A stretch of 64,000 bases of DNA. It comes from Sporosarcina sp. HYO08 (GTDB lineage: Bacteria; Bacillota; Bacilli; Bacillales_A; Planococcaceae). Position numbers and translations under genes: made by a program. A model generated the notes under the pieces. The model did no database searches and was not told the origin of the DNA. It was given only the letters and a program-made list of their open reading frames with translations. Location of the stretch: positions 186,001 through 250,000 of the forward strand of contig NZ_LPUT01000023.1 in assembly GCF_001563475.1 (NCBI RefSeq), read 5' to 3'. Of the stretch, positions 18,394 through 26,089 are shown piece after piece (the first letter of the stretch is position 1; each line of letters starts with the position of its first letter).

Positions 18394-18516
18394 TTAGAAC
18401 AGCGAAAATGTCTCAATAGAGGCGTCTATCATACGCTTTTGTTTTTCCATGTTTCGCTCATGACGCTCCATCCTCTGCATCTCCTCTTCGAGGATGCTTT
18501 GAATTGCTCGTTGCAT
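18394..18516 (-). CDS. Possible 40-residue helical protein
   Basis: ATG 18516 to TAA 18394 gives 40 residues, MQRAIQSILEEEMQRMER then HERNMEKQKRMIDASIETFSLF. The composition is strongly charged, almost certainly one amphipathic helix. The codon pattern looks coding but no Shine-Dalgarno is seen and a stop lies directly before the ATG. It could be a true small gene or the tail of a lost one. Not recognised. Confidence 0.4.
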   Translation of the reverse strand: MQRAIQSILEEEMQRMERHERNMEKQKRMIDASIETFSLF

Positions 18517-18587
18517 TTATTTTTTTGAATAATGCAGGAAAACTGATTGGGTGCTTCTGCAGGGATGGATCAGTATTAAAGAATGAG

Positions 18588-18652
18588 TAATGCGTGTGTA
18601 AAATATTTTAATATGTACTGGCGGGGTTTATTTTAATTAAAAATAGTACATC
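18588..18652 (+). repeat. Degenerate ~65-bp dispersed repeat, copy 1
   Basis: Shares with 20531-20600 and 27543-27612 the order TGcGTGtGTaaa ... ATGTaCTgGCGgGGTT ... TTaa..aAAAAtAGTACAT. It lies in the 387-bp gap between the 40-residue ORF and the chemoreceptor gene, which otherwise shows no gene. Confidence 0.6.
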
Positions 18653-18903
18653 TTTTAGAGGCAGGAAACTGTTCTGACAATACATTACTAGTGCATAAAA
18701 AATGGAACGGGGCCATTTATTGGCCGCTCTCCAACTTTCCACTCGACTTGTTGGATTGTTATAACCGCGTGTTGTAGGTACATGTAATTTTTAAAAAGCC
18801 GGTTACCATTCATCGATCAATTGGTAACCAGCTTTTCTACTGAATGATTTTTTTATTTGTCCTTTTATCTATCGAAAAAGCACCTCTTGAAAGTCATTCA
18901 CCG

Positions 18904-20388
18904 TTATAAATACCCCAACTCCAAATTATAAGCCCGCCATTTTCCGCTTACTAATTCAGTTTCTGCGATTCTCTTCCTTTGTTCCTCCGTTAATTCCCTG
19001 ATTTCCTGTATCGACGTTTTGCGAAGTTGTTCGATTTCAGTACTTGCATGAAATATCGCTTTTCCCGTATCATCCACCCGGTTGCTAATGGTTTCGATGT
19101 GATCGTAGACAATGCCGATATGATCCGCGATTGTTTCGGTTGCTGTCAATTGTTCTGCTGCAATCGCCGCGATTGTACCCGTTGCTTGTCCAACTTCCTG
19201 GACTTTTTCCGCGATCTCTTGCAAACTGTCCATCGCTTCGTTGTTTTGTTCGATTCTTCCCCGCAATTGATTTGAAATTCCTTCAACAATTGTCCCAACT
19301 TGTTCTGATTCTTGCTGCACCTTTTCAATGGTTAAGGCAATTTTCACGACTGAATCTTTTGTTTGGTCTGCTAATTCGCGAACTCTTTCAGCAACAACTG
19401 CAAAGCCTTTTCCACTTTCCCCTGCGTGTGCGGCTTCAATCGAAGCATTCAATGCAAGCAAATTGGTTTGTGTCGCAATGTCATTGATGAAATCGATCAC
19501 TTCGGTAACTGCCTTTACTTCCTCTACCAATTGTTGCACCTTCAATTTCGTTTGATCGAAATCACCTGTCATTGCGGAAAAACCTTTTAACGCATGATCA
19601 ATGACGGTTTGTCCTTTGGCCGTTACTTCCACCATTTCATCTGTATTTTTAGATACATATACTGTATGGTTTGTCACTTCTTTAACGGATGCACTCAGTT
19701 CCTGTGCGGATGCACTCACATTCATCGCTTCGTTCGCTGTCAGCTGCGTGACGTCCTTCAATGCTTTTACTTGATCTACCTGCATGATCAATTCATTAAC
19801 AGTAGTAATTTTTTCAACGAGATTAAAATCATTTGCCTCTTGGTATGCACTTAAAACAATCAAACTGTCAAATGTAATAATCCGATTGAATGCGATCAGT
19901 ATTTCGGCTAGTTCCAGAGGTTTTTTCGAGAATTGTGCCGTTATGTAAGGAATTAAATATTCATAAACCCTTGTATACGAACCGATATACCATTCATCCG
20001 ACAGTTGAATACGGCTATGAATTTGGCCAATCTTTTTTCGATATTGTATGTATGCTTCATCGATCGTCGGTTTTGTCAGCTGACAAAAGTATTGTTCGAT
20101 CGCTTTTGTATACCGTTCTTTCGTTGTGAACTTTTGAAAAATCTCTCGGGTCTCCGGCAGCTTCATAATCATTTCATAGTGCCGATTTGCAATGGTAGGC
20201 GCATGCTCCTCCATTAGGCGATCCATTTTCTGCAGCGCATCCAAATCTTTTTGTGTAAGCTGCGTTAAAGTCAAAAGTTCTTTTATATTTTGTTGCGCAA
20301 CATCTATAGATAGACCGGTTTCCTGTAGTGGTTCAATAACAACTGACGGACGAAACCTGCCAAATAATGTTTGTTTATAGTGAAACAT
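18904..20388 (-). CDS. Globin-coupled methyl-accepting chemotaxis protein (HemAT-like)
   Basis: About 494 residues from ATG 20388, which has AGGAGGG six bases upstream; a longer frame opens at 20409. Residues ~30-190 form a sensor globin with proximal histidine H124 (KKIGQIHSRIQLSDEWYIGSY) and a tyrosine at 71, at the positions used by HemAT of Bacillus (H123 and Y70). There are no membrane segments. The C-terminal half is an MCP signalling hairpin with the invariant tip DFINDIATQTNLLALNASIEAAHAGESGKGFAVVAERVRELADQT. It is a soluble oxygen sensor for aerotaxis via CheA/CheW. Monocistronic. Confidence 0.94.
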   Translation of the reverse strand: MFHYKQTLFGRFRPSVVIEPLQETGLSIDVAQQNIKELLTLTQLTQKDLDALQKMDRLMEEHAPTIANRHYEMIMKLPETREIFQKFTTKERYTKAIEQYFCQLTKPTIDEAYIQYRKKIGQIHSRIQLSDEWYIGSYTRVYEYLIPYITAQFSKKPLELAEILIAFNRIITFDSLIVLSAYQEANDFNLVEKITTVNELIMQVDQVKALKDVTQLTANEAMNVSASAQELSASVKEVTNHTVYVSKNTDEMVEVTAKGQTVIDHALKGFSAMTGDFDQTKLKVQQLVEEVKAVTEVIDFINDIATQTNLLALNASIEAAHAGESGKGFAVVAERVRELADQTKDSVVKIALTIEKVQQESEQVGTIVEGISNQLRGRIEQNNEAMDSLQEIAEKVQEVGQATGTIAAIAAEQLTATETIADHIGIVYDHIETISNRVDDTGKAIFHASTEIEQLRKTSIQEIRELTEEQRKRIAETELVSGKWRAYNLELGYL

Positions 20389-20530
20389 ACCAATCCCTCC
20401 TGCTAGCAAATACTTTTTTCATTTATTGATCGTAGCAAATTATGGAAGGAATTGAATTGATGTGTATCAAGTTTTATAGCAAAAAAGCTAAGTTAAGTGT
20501 ATGGTGCGAGGTAGATAAACGTTTGAGGAT

Positions 20531-20600
20531 GTGTTACGTGCGTGCAAAGTTTTCGAATATGCACTAGCGAGGTTTGCTTTGACTGAAAACAATACATAGT
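20531..20600 (+). repeat. Degenerate ~65-bp dispersed repeat, copy 2
   Basis: GTTACGTGCGTGCAAAG ... AATATGCACTAGCGAGGTTTG ... GAAAACAATACAT. It is the clearest of three copies (others at 18588 and 27543) and lies in the 345-bp non-coding gap upstream of the chemoreceptor gene. Confidence 0.65.
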
Positions 20601-20627
20601 TTTACTGCATGGAGGAAACCATTCCAA

Positions 20628-20686
20628 TAAAAAAAACTAGGGTTGTCCCAAAACGAAGAGCCAAGCACTTCTGAAACAACCCCAGC
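20628..20686 (-). terminator. Terminator of the 191-residue gene, with GTTGTCCCAAA-type repeat
   Basis: CTGGGGTTGT/ACAACCCTAG arms close a ~30-base loop, followed on the minus strand by T8. The loop carries GAAGAGCCAAGCAC, a variant of the 15657 hairpin. Confidence 0.7.
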
Positions 20687-20733
20687 TTTTTCACGCAAGC
20701 AAAAGGGTAAATTTATCAACCGTGCAGACCCGA

Positions 20734-21309
20734 TCACTCTTTTGCATCTAGCGCTGATCCTTCATCTTCACTAAGGTTCATCACATAGTCGCTTACAAGT
20801 TTTAAATGTTCAGCCGACATATCGTCTATCGATTGAAGCAAGTCTTCTTTGATCACTTTTGCGACACTCACCTCTTCACAATCATCACTATAACATTCCA
20901 TGAGCTCGTCATGTGAGTACGTCACGTAATCTGGGCTGTTCTTCTCCAATTCGTATAACCTCAAAACCTCTACTTCATGTGCAGTCGGCATATTTTCGGG
21001 TTGATTCAAGTCTCTCAAGTACGTTTTTAATGCCACCCACCTTTCTTCCGATACTGTTACTTCAAATACTTCATTGAACTCTTTTCGATTCATAATCATT
21101 TCGTTTACTTTTTTGAATCCCGCTTTCAGTTCGTCGGGTGTTGCATATTTGTAAAATTCACCTTTTCCATATCCTTGTCTGATCGCTTCAATTTCAGCAT
21201 CAGTCGGGGATTCAGTGGGCATTGCTTTGATCTTAAGGTACCTTGCCACTTCAGCCCATTTGCTTTCAGGAACAGCTTCAACCAATCTGTATAACTCTTC
21301 TATGTTCAT
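20734..21309 (-). CDS. Unknown acidic protein with internal repeats
   Basis: 191 residues, not recognised. Two units align: residues ~9-61 (VEAVPESKWAEVARYLKI ... TDAEIEAIRQGYGKGEFYKYATPDEL) and ~80-137 (FEVTVSEERWVALKTYLRD ... TAHEVEVLRLYELEKNSPDYVTYSHDEL). A third partial unit (LLQSIDDMSAEHLKLVSDYVM) lies near the end. The unit is a two-helix segment, then an acidic helix, then a Y-T/A-xDEL turn. No catalytic motif, no membrane segment. GAGGGG precedes ATG 21309, and terminators bound the gene on both sides. It could be a small binding or antitoxin-like protein, but that is a guess. Confidence 0.7.
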   Translation of the reverse strand: MNIEELYRLVEAVPESKWAEVARYLKIKAMPTESPTDAEIEAIRQGYGKGEFYKYATPDELKAGFKKVNEMIMNRKEFNEVFEVTVSEERWVALKTYLRDLNQPENMPTAHEVEVLRLYELEKNSPDYVTYSHDELMECYSDDCEEVSVAKVIKEDLLQSIDDMSAEHLKLVSDYVMNLSEDEGSALDAKE

Positions 21310-21396
21310 GCTAAACTTCCCCTCTCATTAAAGATCTCCATACTTTTTTATAACCGTTGATCAAATCATAATAACACATTCCTAATACTTGTAGAC

Positions 21397-21421
21397 ACCG
21401 AGTGACTGTCACTGCCGCATG
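21397..21421 (+). repeat. Short dispersed repeat ACCGAGTGACTGTCACTGCC
   Basis: 25-bp word ending GCATG. Near-identical words lie at 27480-27504 (two changes in the core) and, truncated, at 29990-30006. Partial forms occur near 11390 and 47242. Confidence 0.6.
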
Positions 21422-21423
21422 TC

Positions 21424-21479
21424 ACAAAAAACACTGGAAGGCTGCAGATGAATGCTCTACAGTTTCCAGTGTTTTTTGT
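21424..21479. terminator. Long AT-flanked hairpin terminator
   Basis: ACAAAAAACACTGGAA pairs with TTCCAGTGTTTTTTGT around a ~23-base loop. A and T runs within the stem make it usable in both directions. Confidence 0.75.
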
Positions 21480-21589
21480 AAGGAGCCAGAGTAGATGTAG
21501 TAATTAGTGCCTGGCACCCATCTCAATTTCTAATACCCAAAAAAAGCATCCTTTTTGATATTCCGTTTTGAAATATTATTGTTAATTGA

Positions 21590-21760
21590 CCACTCCCACC
21601 GCTAAAGCAATGGGATGCTTTTTCGCAAACATTTCACTTACACTTCCCCATTTGAGAAGGCAGAGGCGAAACTTGGGCGAACAACATTCGAAAGAATTTC
21701 TCTTTCGAATGGGCAAGGTCTGTGCCAACTACGCCGTCCGTTCAACGATACGTTTCACTT
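21590..21760 (-). ncRNA. Probable TnpB omegaRNA / IS200-IS605 right end
   Basis: Directly downstream of and slightly overlapping the TnpB remnant on the minus strand. It has a CATTCGAAAGAG/CTTTCGAATG hairpin and then a terminal stem TCCCATTGC/GCGGTGGGA ending in AGCGGTGGGAGTGGTCA near 21590. That terminal motif is the common right-end sequence of Firmicutes IS605-type tnpB units, where the guide RNA scaffold is encoded. The right boundary is approximate. Confidence 0.6.
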
Positions 21761-22226
21761 GTTTCGGCAGATCGTTTGGATGTTTGAATTTTTTTCTGTC
21801 TTCGGACGATAGATGCCTTTTTAACCATACCGGCTGCTTATAGACAACCAAGATGATTGTTTTTACAGCTATCGGATATTTTTTGCGTGCAATGTTTTGC
21901 GCGCCGTTGACATCGCGATGGATTTCTGTTTTGTGAACAGAACAGCTAAAGTTTCTTCCGTTTGCTTGGTGGCGTCCGCCACAAAACGGGCAGTCTTGTG
22001 AAGTGTAGATTTCTTCTGTTTTTTTCACTTGAATGCCTCTTAATTGAGCTTTGTATGTCAGCTTTTGTTTGATTTTCCCCTGATTCCACAAGGATAGTTG
22101 TTGGCGCCGCTTTCGATTATATGACGCTAGATAGTCCCGCCAATTCTTTTTCTTCAATTCTAACAATAAAAAACGCACAAAGGATATAATTTTGATCGAC
22201 CCGTAAGTTGTGTGTTGCACAGGCAT
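21729..22226 (-). pseudogene. TnpB C-terminal remnant fused in frame to an Rpn-family gene fragment
   Basis: 165 codons of mixed origin. Residues ~17-36 (FVRFLLLELKKKNWRDYLAS) match the middle of the intact Rpn-type nuclease at 30192-31112 (NFLMLELKKKNWRDYLES). From about residue 37 (22115 downward) the sequence is the C-terminus of TnpB: QLSLWNQGKIKQKLTYKAQL, a zinc ribbon with CPFCGG and FSC, then IHRDVNGAQNIARKKY carrying the last RuvC aspartate. The first two-thirds of TnpB, with the other RuvC acids, is missing, so it cannot be an active nuclease. The start lies in the VQHTT 15-mer repeat. This is a recombination scar, not a gene. Confidence 0.85.
22206..22220 (+). repeat. 15-mer AGTTGTGTGTTGCAC, copy 1
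   Basis: Exact copies at 23475-23489 and 33763-33777, all in the same orientation. Flanks differ in all three. Copies 1 and 2 bracket the Abi_2-type gene. Confidence 0.85.
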
Positions 22227-22237
22227 GAGTCACTAAA

Positions 22238-22278
22238 AAGGGCCTACCAACAATTCAGTGAATTGTTGGTAGGCCCTT
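22238..22278 (-). terminator. Terminator of the Abi_2-type gene
   Basis: Perfect 20-base arms (22238-22257 and 22259-22278, AAGGGCCTACCAACAATTCA) with a one-base centre, followed on the minus strand by TTTTTAG. Confidence 0.85.
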
Positions 22279-22364
22279 CTATTAAAGTGTGATTTACTAA
22301 TACTTAATAAAATGGTTGCTGCATATTGAAATTTGACACTCATTCAAAAAAATACATTTTTCCG

Positions 22365-23237
22365 TCATAATACCCGAAGTAATTCCTCCCAATTTAAAGG
22401 GAATCCTAATCTATCCAGATCCACAACATCATATTCCTCGATCAATACGCTTAAAGATGTTACAAAGGAATCCCACTCTGTTCTATCAATTATTAGTTTC
22501 CCCATTATAAGTATGGCCGCGAAAACTGAATTTCCTTTAACGCCTTTTTTTCGGTCATCCTCATCTATTTTTAGATGTATTGGCAGTTTTCGATTATAAA
22601 CCCTACCATAATGGGCACAAATATTTCTAAATGTCGATAATGAATAAAGCCAGTTTTTAACATACTCGTAGGGAAAATGATAATTACTCTTCGCAATAAT
22701 TGCCTTGTCCTTGTTCTTCAAATTCGAATAAATTTTGGACAACAAACTAAATGATGTCACCTCGATGGCTACCCAAACAGGAAAAACACCCTCATATTTA
22801 CTTTTATGATGGTGAACAAATATTTCTTTACTCCGATGAATTTCACGGTTTAACTGCTTCACCATTTCCACATGGTAGGATGGATTAATAAAGTTTTCGG
22901 AATCCAAATAACCTGTAGCACCATATTTATGCGAATGAAACAAAGCAAGTTGAGCCCTAAAAGTGATTTCAATAACTTCAAGATTCGCCACTAATAAGGA
23001 ACGTAATTTTCGATCAAATTCGTATAGGCGGTAAACGTCTTCAAATGTTGTGCCGGCCAAAAAACGATCATTTTGTTTTAAAGTAAGTGTATATGCACTA
23101 AACCGATAATAATTAATGCGACTAAGGATTTCGATAGCCTTTTCTTCATTTTCAATATGTAGATTTCTACTTCGAAAAAGTTCTATTTGTTCTTGAGGTG
23201 TCGTTGGTTTCTTAATTCTATTATTATTAGATTTCAT
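22365..23237 (-). CDS. Abi_2 (AbiD/AbiF-like) HEPN abortive-infection protein
   Basis: About 290 residues from ATG 23237, which has GGGGTGG six bases upstream; a longer frame opens at 23282. The N-terminus KKPTTPQEQIELFRSRNLHI, then INYYRFSAYTLTL and FDRKLRSLLVANLEVIEITFRAQLA, are standard Abi_2 (PF07751) blocks. The HEPN ribonuclease motif R-x4-H is intact at R204-H209 (RNICAH). In characterised relatives (lactococcal AbiD/AbiF) the protein aborts phage infection, probably by RNA cleavage. It stands alone, with its own terminator, between two copies of a 15-bp direct repeat about 1.25 kb apart, which hints at arrival as a small cargo unit. Confidence 0.9.
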   Translation of the reverse strand: MKSNNNRIKKPTTPQEQIELFRSRNLHIENEEKAIEILSRINYYRFSAYTLTLKQNDRFLAGTTFEDVYRLYEFDRKLRSLLVANLEVIEITFRAQLALFHSHKYGATGYLDSENFINPSYHVEMVKQLNREIHRSKEIFVHHHKSKYEGVFPVWVAIEVTSFSLLSKIYSNLKNKDKAIIAKSNYHFPYEYVKNWLYSLSTFRNICAHYGRVYNRKLPIHLKIDEDDRKKGVKGNSVFAAILIMGKLIIDRTEWDSFVTSLSVLIEEYDVVDLDRLGFPLNWEELLRVL

Positions 23238-23474
23238 CGAATAACCACCCCATAAAATAAAAAGTCCCACCTTGGTACGCATTGTTAAGAGGCGTGGTGG
23301 GTTCTGTTATTCTTATTATATGATGAATCATATTGTTTGTCAAAGGGATTTTCGCATAGGAACTATTTTCGGGTTATGCTGCTAAAAACCGCTCTCTCCC
23401 CAGCTGGCATGTGATTTCTCGTATCGATGGGCTAATTTCTTTGGCACTAACCCCCGTTATCTGAATAGTGTCCG

Positions 23475-23489
23475 AGTTGTGTGTTGCAC
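23475..23489 (+). repeat. 15-mer AGTTGTGTGTTGCAC, copy 2
   Basis: Exact copy of 22206-22220. It lies between the Abi_2-type gene and the DUF4145 gene, in a ~285-bp gap that otherwise contains only short open stretches. Confidence 0.85.
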
Positions 23490-23522
23490 CATTCACGTTG
23501 TTCCAATCAATGGATTCACCCC

Positions 23523-24647
23523 TTATGCTGTAACAAAGTTCTCTTGCTTCCCCTTCAACTGCTCAAACAATCTTTCCACAGTCCCAATCCCAACATTCTC
23601 ATACTTTGCCAAAATAACGAGTTCTTTCGGCAATTGTCCAACGGTTTGAATTTGGTCTTCATTCAGTTGTCTCAAGAGGCTTGGGCTTCCCGTGAATTCG
23701 TCTGCTGTGAATGGGATTTTTGATAGTTCTTCCGTCACGACGATATGATCTGCTTTATAGAAGAAAAACAGTTCTCCCGGTCGTTCTAATAAAAGTTTTC
23801 TTCTCACTTTTTCCTCTTCAATATATACCTTTAGTTCTTCGAATAAATTCTCATCGTTCTTTTCGCCGAATCGTTTGACGTGCTTGTGCAGCCCTTCGAG
23901 GTTGTTTGGCAGTTCACTCATAATGCGCGCCTGTTGTTCTGCTCCAAGTCTAATGAGAAATGTTTCAGATTTAGCGAATCGTTGTGGCAGCAAAAATGCA
24001 TCACGCAAAAAGTACGGGACATCAAGTGTTTGTCCTTTGTATGTTAGCGTGCGGATCGTTGTAAAGCCTGGACTTACGGGTTCTGCATGTATATTCGCAA
24101 CTGTCGCCGCCACTTCATCGACTACAGGTTGATCGGCTGGTTTTTGGACGGATGCAATGAGCAATTCTTCCAGCGCCTTGAGACGCACTTCAAGTTCGGT
24201 AATGTCATAAGCCTGTTCTGACCGAGGTGACGGATCTTGATACTCTGGGACTTTGACGTCGACGGGACCGTACACTTCGACGTACCACTTGACGATAGTA
24301 TAGACGGCTTCCCATGATAACAACGCTTCGGAGTAGCGGAACATGCGTGCATTATGCGCTGCTTGATTACCTATTTGGCGGACATGGTGCAGTGCGTCGC
24401 GGATTTCCGGTGTTAAATAGCCTTTTTCATTGAGCAGGTCGAGCCGTTCTTTCAAGTTCGTCCATTGTTCAACGGGCAAATTTTCTGCTTTGATGACTTG
24501 CTGCAATATATTTTCAACAAATACTCTTGCATGTGTAAGCATTGTGCGTGGGCTTGTGAATATACTATTTTCAAGCTCACGTGCAACATACGCAAGTTCT
24601 TTTGATAGCGGTTCAAGAAATTGATAGAAATATGATTGACTGTCCAT
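23523..24647 (-). CDS. DUF4145-domain protein with C-terminal helix-hairpin-helix
   Basis: About 374 residues from ATG 24647, with GGAGG upstream; a longer frame opens at 24683. Residues ~1-120 (ELAYVARELENSIFTSPR, ARVFVENILQQVI, LHHVRQIGNQAAHNARMF) are a DUF4145 HEPN-like helical domain of the kind seen at the N-terminus of restriction enzymes, with the RQIGNQAAH region in place of an RNase motif. A variable middle contains LPYFLRDAFLLP-like and beta-rich segments. The last ~45 residues (LNEDQIQTVGQLPKE, YENVGIGTVERLFEQLKG) are a helix-hairpin-helix like the RNA polymerase alpha C-terminal domain, suggesting DNA binding. It is divergent from an HNH nuclease with a large inverted repeat between. 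A defence role is inference. Confidence 0.8.
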   Translation of the reverse strand: MDSQSYFYQFLEPLSKELAYVARELENSIFTSPRTMLTHARVFVENILQQVIKAENLPVEQWTNLKERLDLLNEKGYLTPEIRDALHHVRQIGNQAAHNARMFRYSEALLSWEAVYTIVKWYVEVYGPVDVKVPEYQDPSPRSEQAYDITELEVRLKALEELLIASVQKPADQPVVDEVAATVANIHAEPVSPGFTTIRTLTYKGQTLDVPYFLRDAFLLPQRFAKSETFLIRLGAEQQARIMSELPNNLEGLHKHVKRFGEKNDENLFEELKVYIEEEKVRRKLLLERPGELFFFYKADHIVVTEELSKIPFTADEFTGSPSLLRQLNEDQIQTVGQLPKELVILAKYENVGIGTVERLFEQLKGKQENFVTA

Positions 24648-24713
24648 GTGACATTTCCTCCGACCATAAGATTGTCTCTTCATAGTATTATGTTATCATA
24701 TTGATGCCAATTG

Positions 24714-24772
24714 CGGGATGCCATAATATAGGGCAAAGGCTAACTACCCATGCCCTATATTATGGCATCCCG
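24714..24772. repeat. Perfect 22-bp inverted repeat, 15-bp loop
   Basis: The arm CGGGATGCCATAATATAGGG plus CA (24714-24735) is exactly mirrored at 24751-24772. It lies in the 242-bp gap between the divergent DUF4145 and HNH genes. No T-run follows on either strand, so it is not an ordinary terminator; the arms contain -10-like TATATTATG/CATAATATA. Confidence 0.95.
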
Positions 24773-24889
24773 TAGTTCACGGAAGGTTCAGAAATTTACG
24801 TTCTAGTGGTCAGTTGTTTAAGTTTTTTCACCTAGAATTTATATATCGGAGAATAAGGGAACGCTAAAATTATAAGGAGGCATTTTTCG

Positions 24890-25450
24890 ATGAACAAAGC
24901 AGATATCATCTCGAAAGTTTGTGACTTAATCGAATCGGGGGATCAACCAGCTGGGGAAAATCTTATTAAAAGTAGCTACCCCTTTAACAAAATTGAATAT
25001 ATTAAAAGGAATTACTCAAAAGCTGATATGTTGGGTGTTTTTATGAGGGATGGCTTTTTAGACCGTTATAGCGGTGAAAAGTTACTTTTTCCGCCGGTAT
25101 TAAGAATATTGTCCGAAATATATCCTAAGGAATTTCCCTTTCATCCCAATTGGAAATACAACGAGTGTCATTCCGCCTATTGGGATTTATTGCCGACGAT
25201 CGATCATATCATTCCAGTTGCTTTAGGCGGTACAAATAATAAGGAAAATTTAGTAACGACTTCGATGAAAAGAAACAGCGCTAAATCTAATTTTACTTTA
25301 GACGAATTAAATTGGGCGTTATATCCGGAAGGAAGAATGGAAAATTGGGATGGAAAACTAGGTTGGTTTTTTAGATTCATCAATGAAAACCCTAACTTTT
25401 TAGAACGACCATATATTAAACAATGGGCTGTTGTTGCGAAAAGACGATGA
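24890..25450 (+). CDS. HNH endonuclease
   Basis: 186 residues. The nuclease core is FLDRYSGEKLLFPPVL (first zinc-site region with Cys replaced), then TIDHIIPVALGGTNNKENLVTTSMKRNSAKSN (about residues 102-134). The latter carries the catalytic DH pair and the N-rich helix ending in K-x3-K/N of the HNH family. An N-terminal helical segment (residues 1-50) may be a binding domain. AAGGAGG lies 10 bases upstream of ATG 24890. HNH proteins of this solo type occur in restriction and other defence loci; no methylase is adjacent. It is divergent from the DUF4145 gene. Confidence 0.85.
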   Translation: MNKADIISKVCDLIESGDQPAGENLIKSSYPFNKIEYIKRNYSKADMLGVFMRDGFLDRYSGEKLLFPPVLRILSEIYPKEFPFHPNWKYNECHSAYWDLLPTIDHIIPVALGGTNNKENLVTTSMKRNSAKSNFTLDELNWALYPEGRMENWDGKLGWFFRFINENPNFLERPYIKQWAVVAKRR

Positions 25451-25708
25451 TTTGATCCCTTCCTTGTATTCCAGTTTTTAAGCAAAACTGCTGCCATTTC
25501 AACTTATGATGCACAAGTCTAATGTTGATAGCTCCCCTATCTACATCCGTACAGAGTTATTCAACCTATAAAAAGAACCCACCCACACTGCGGAAAGCAA
25601 AAGGGCAGCCTCAGAAATAACCTCGTTTTTCTGTATACATGCTATACAAATATGCGTATACAACAATTCAATAAATCGCCCATTTAGCACCAGTTCTTTA
25701 GGTGAAGC

Positions 25709-26040
25709 TTAATTCATTTCTCGCAACTTCTCAATCTCATCCTTCTCCGCTTCAGTCACCTTGGCAATTAATTCAACAGACAGGCCTTCCGCCAGCATTT
25801 TAATGATTACTGCTTCCTTGCCTTTTACGATTCCTTGTTCGATTTCCTTTCGAACCCCTCTTTCCTCCCAAGAATTCAGCAATTTTATAACCTCTTCCGT
25901 ATTATCCAACTGGCTAATTTCTTGCATGAGTTCCCCCTCATTCAGTTTCAAATACTGTTCGAAAAAGTCGTTGATAAATCTTGCTCAGGCTGGATTAAGT
26001 TCCATCTTAAGCGTCATTCGCAAAATTTTGAAACCTTTTA
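25709..26040 (-). pseudogene. Decayed 3' fragment of an Rpn-family nuclease gene
   Basis: The frame matches the last ~110 residues of the intact gene at 30192-31112: LRMTLKMELNPA, then TGA near 25985 where the intact copy has Arg, then ARFINDFFEQYLKLN ... SWEERGVRKEIEQG ... AVIIKMLAEGLSVELIAKVTEAEKDEIEKL. The 5' two-thirds is absent. The last 80 codons remain open and look recently functional. Confidence 0.88.
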
Positions 26041-26089
26041 GATAATTACTCGTACATACTATAAACACCATTCTATAGGAGGTTTGAAA

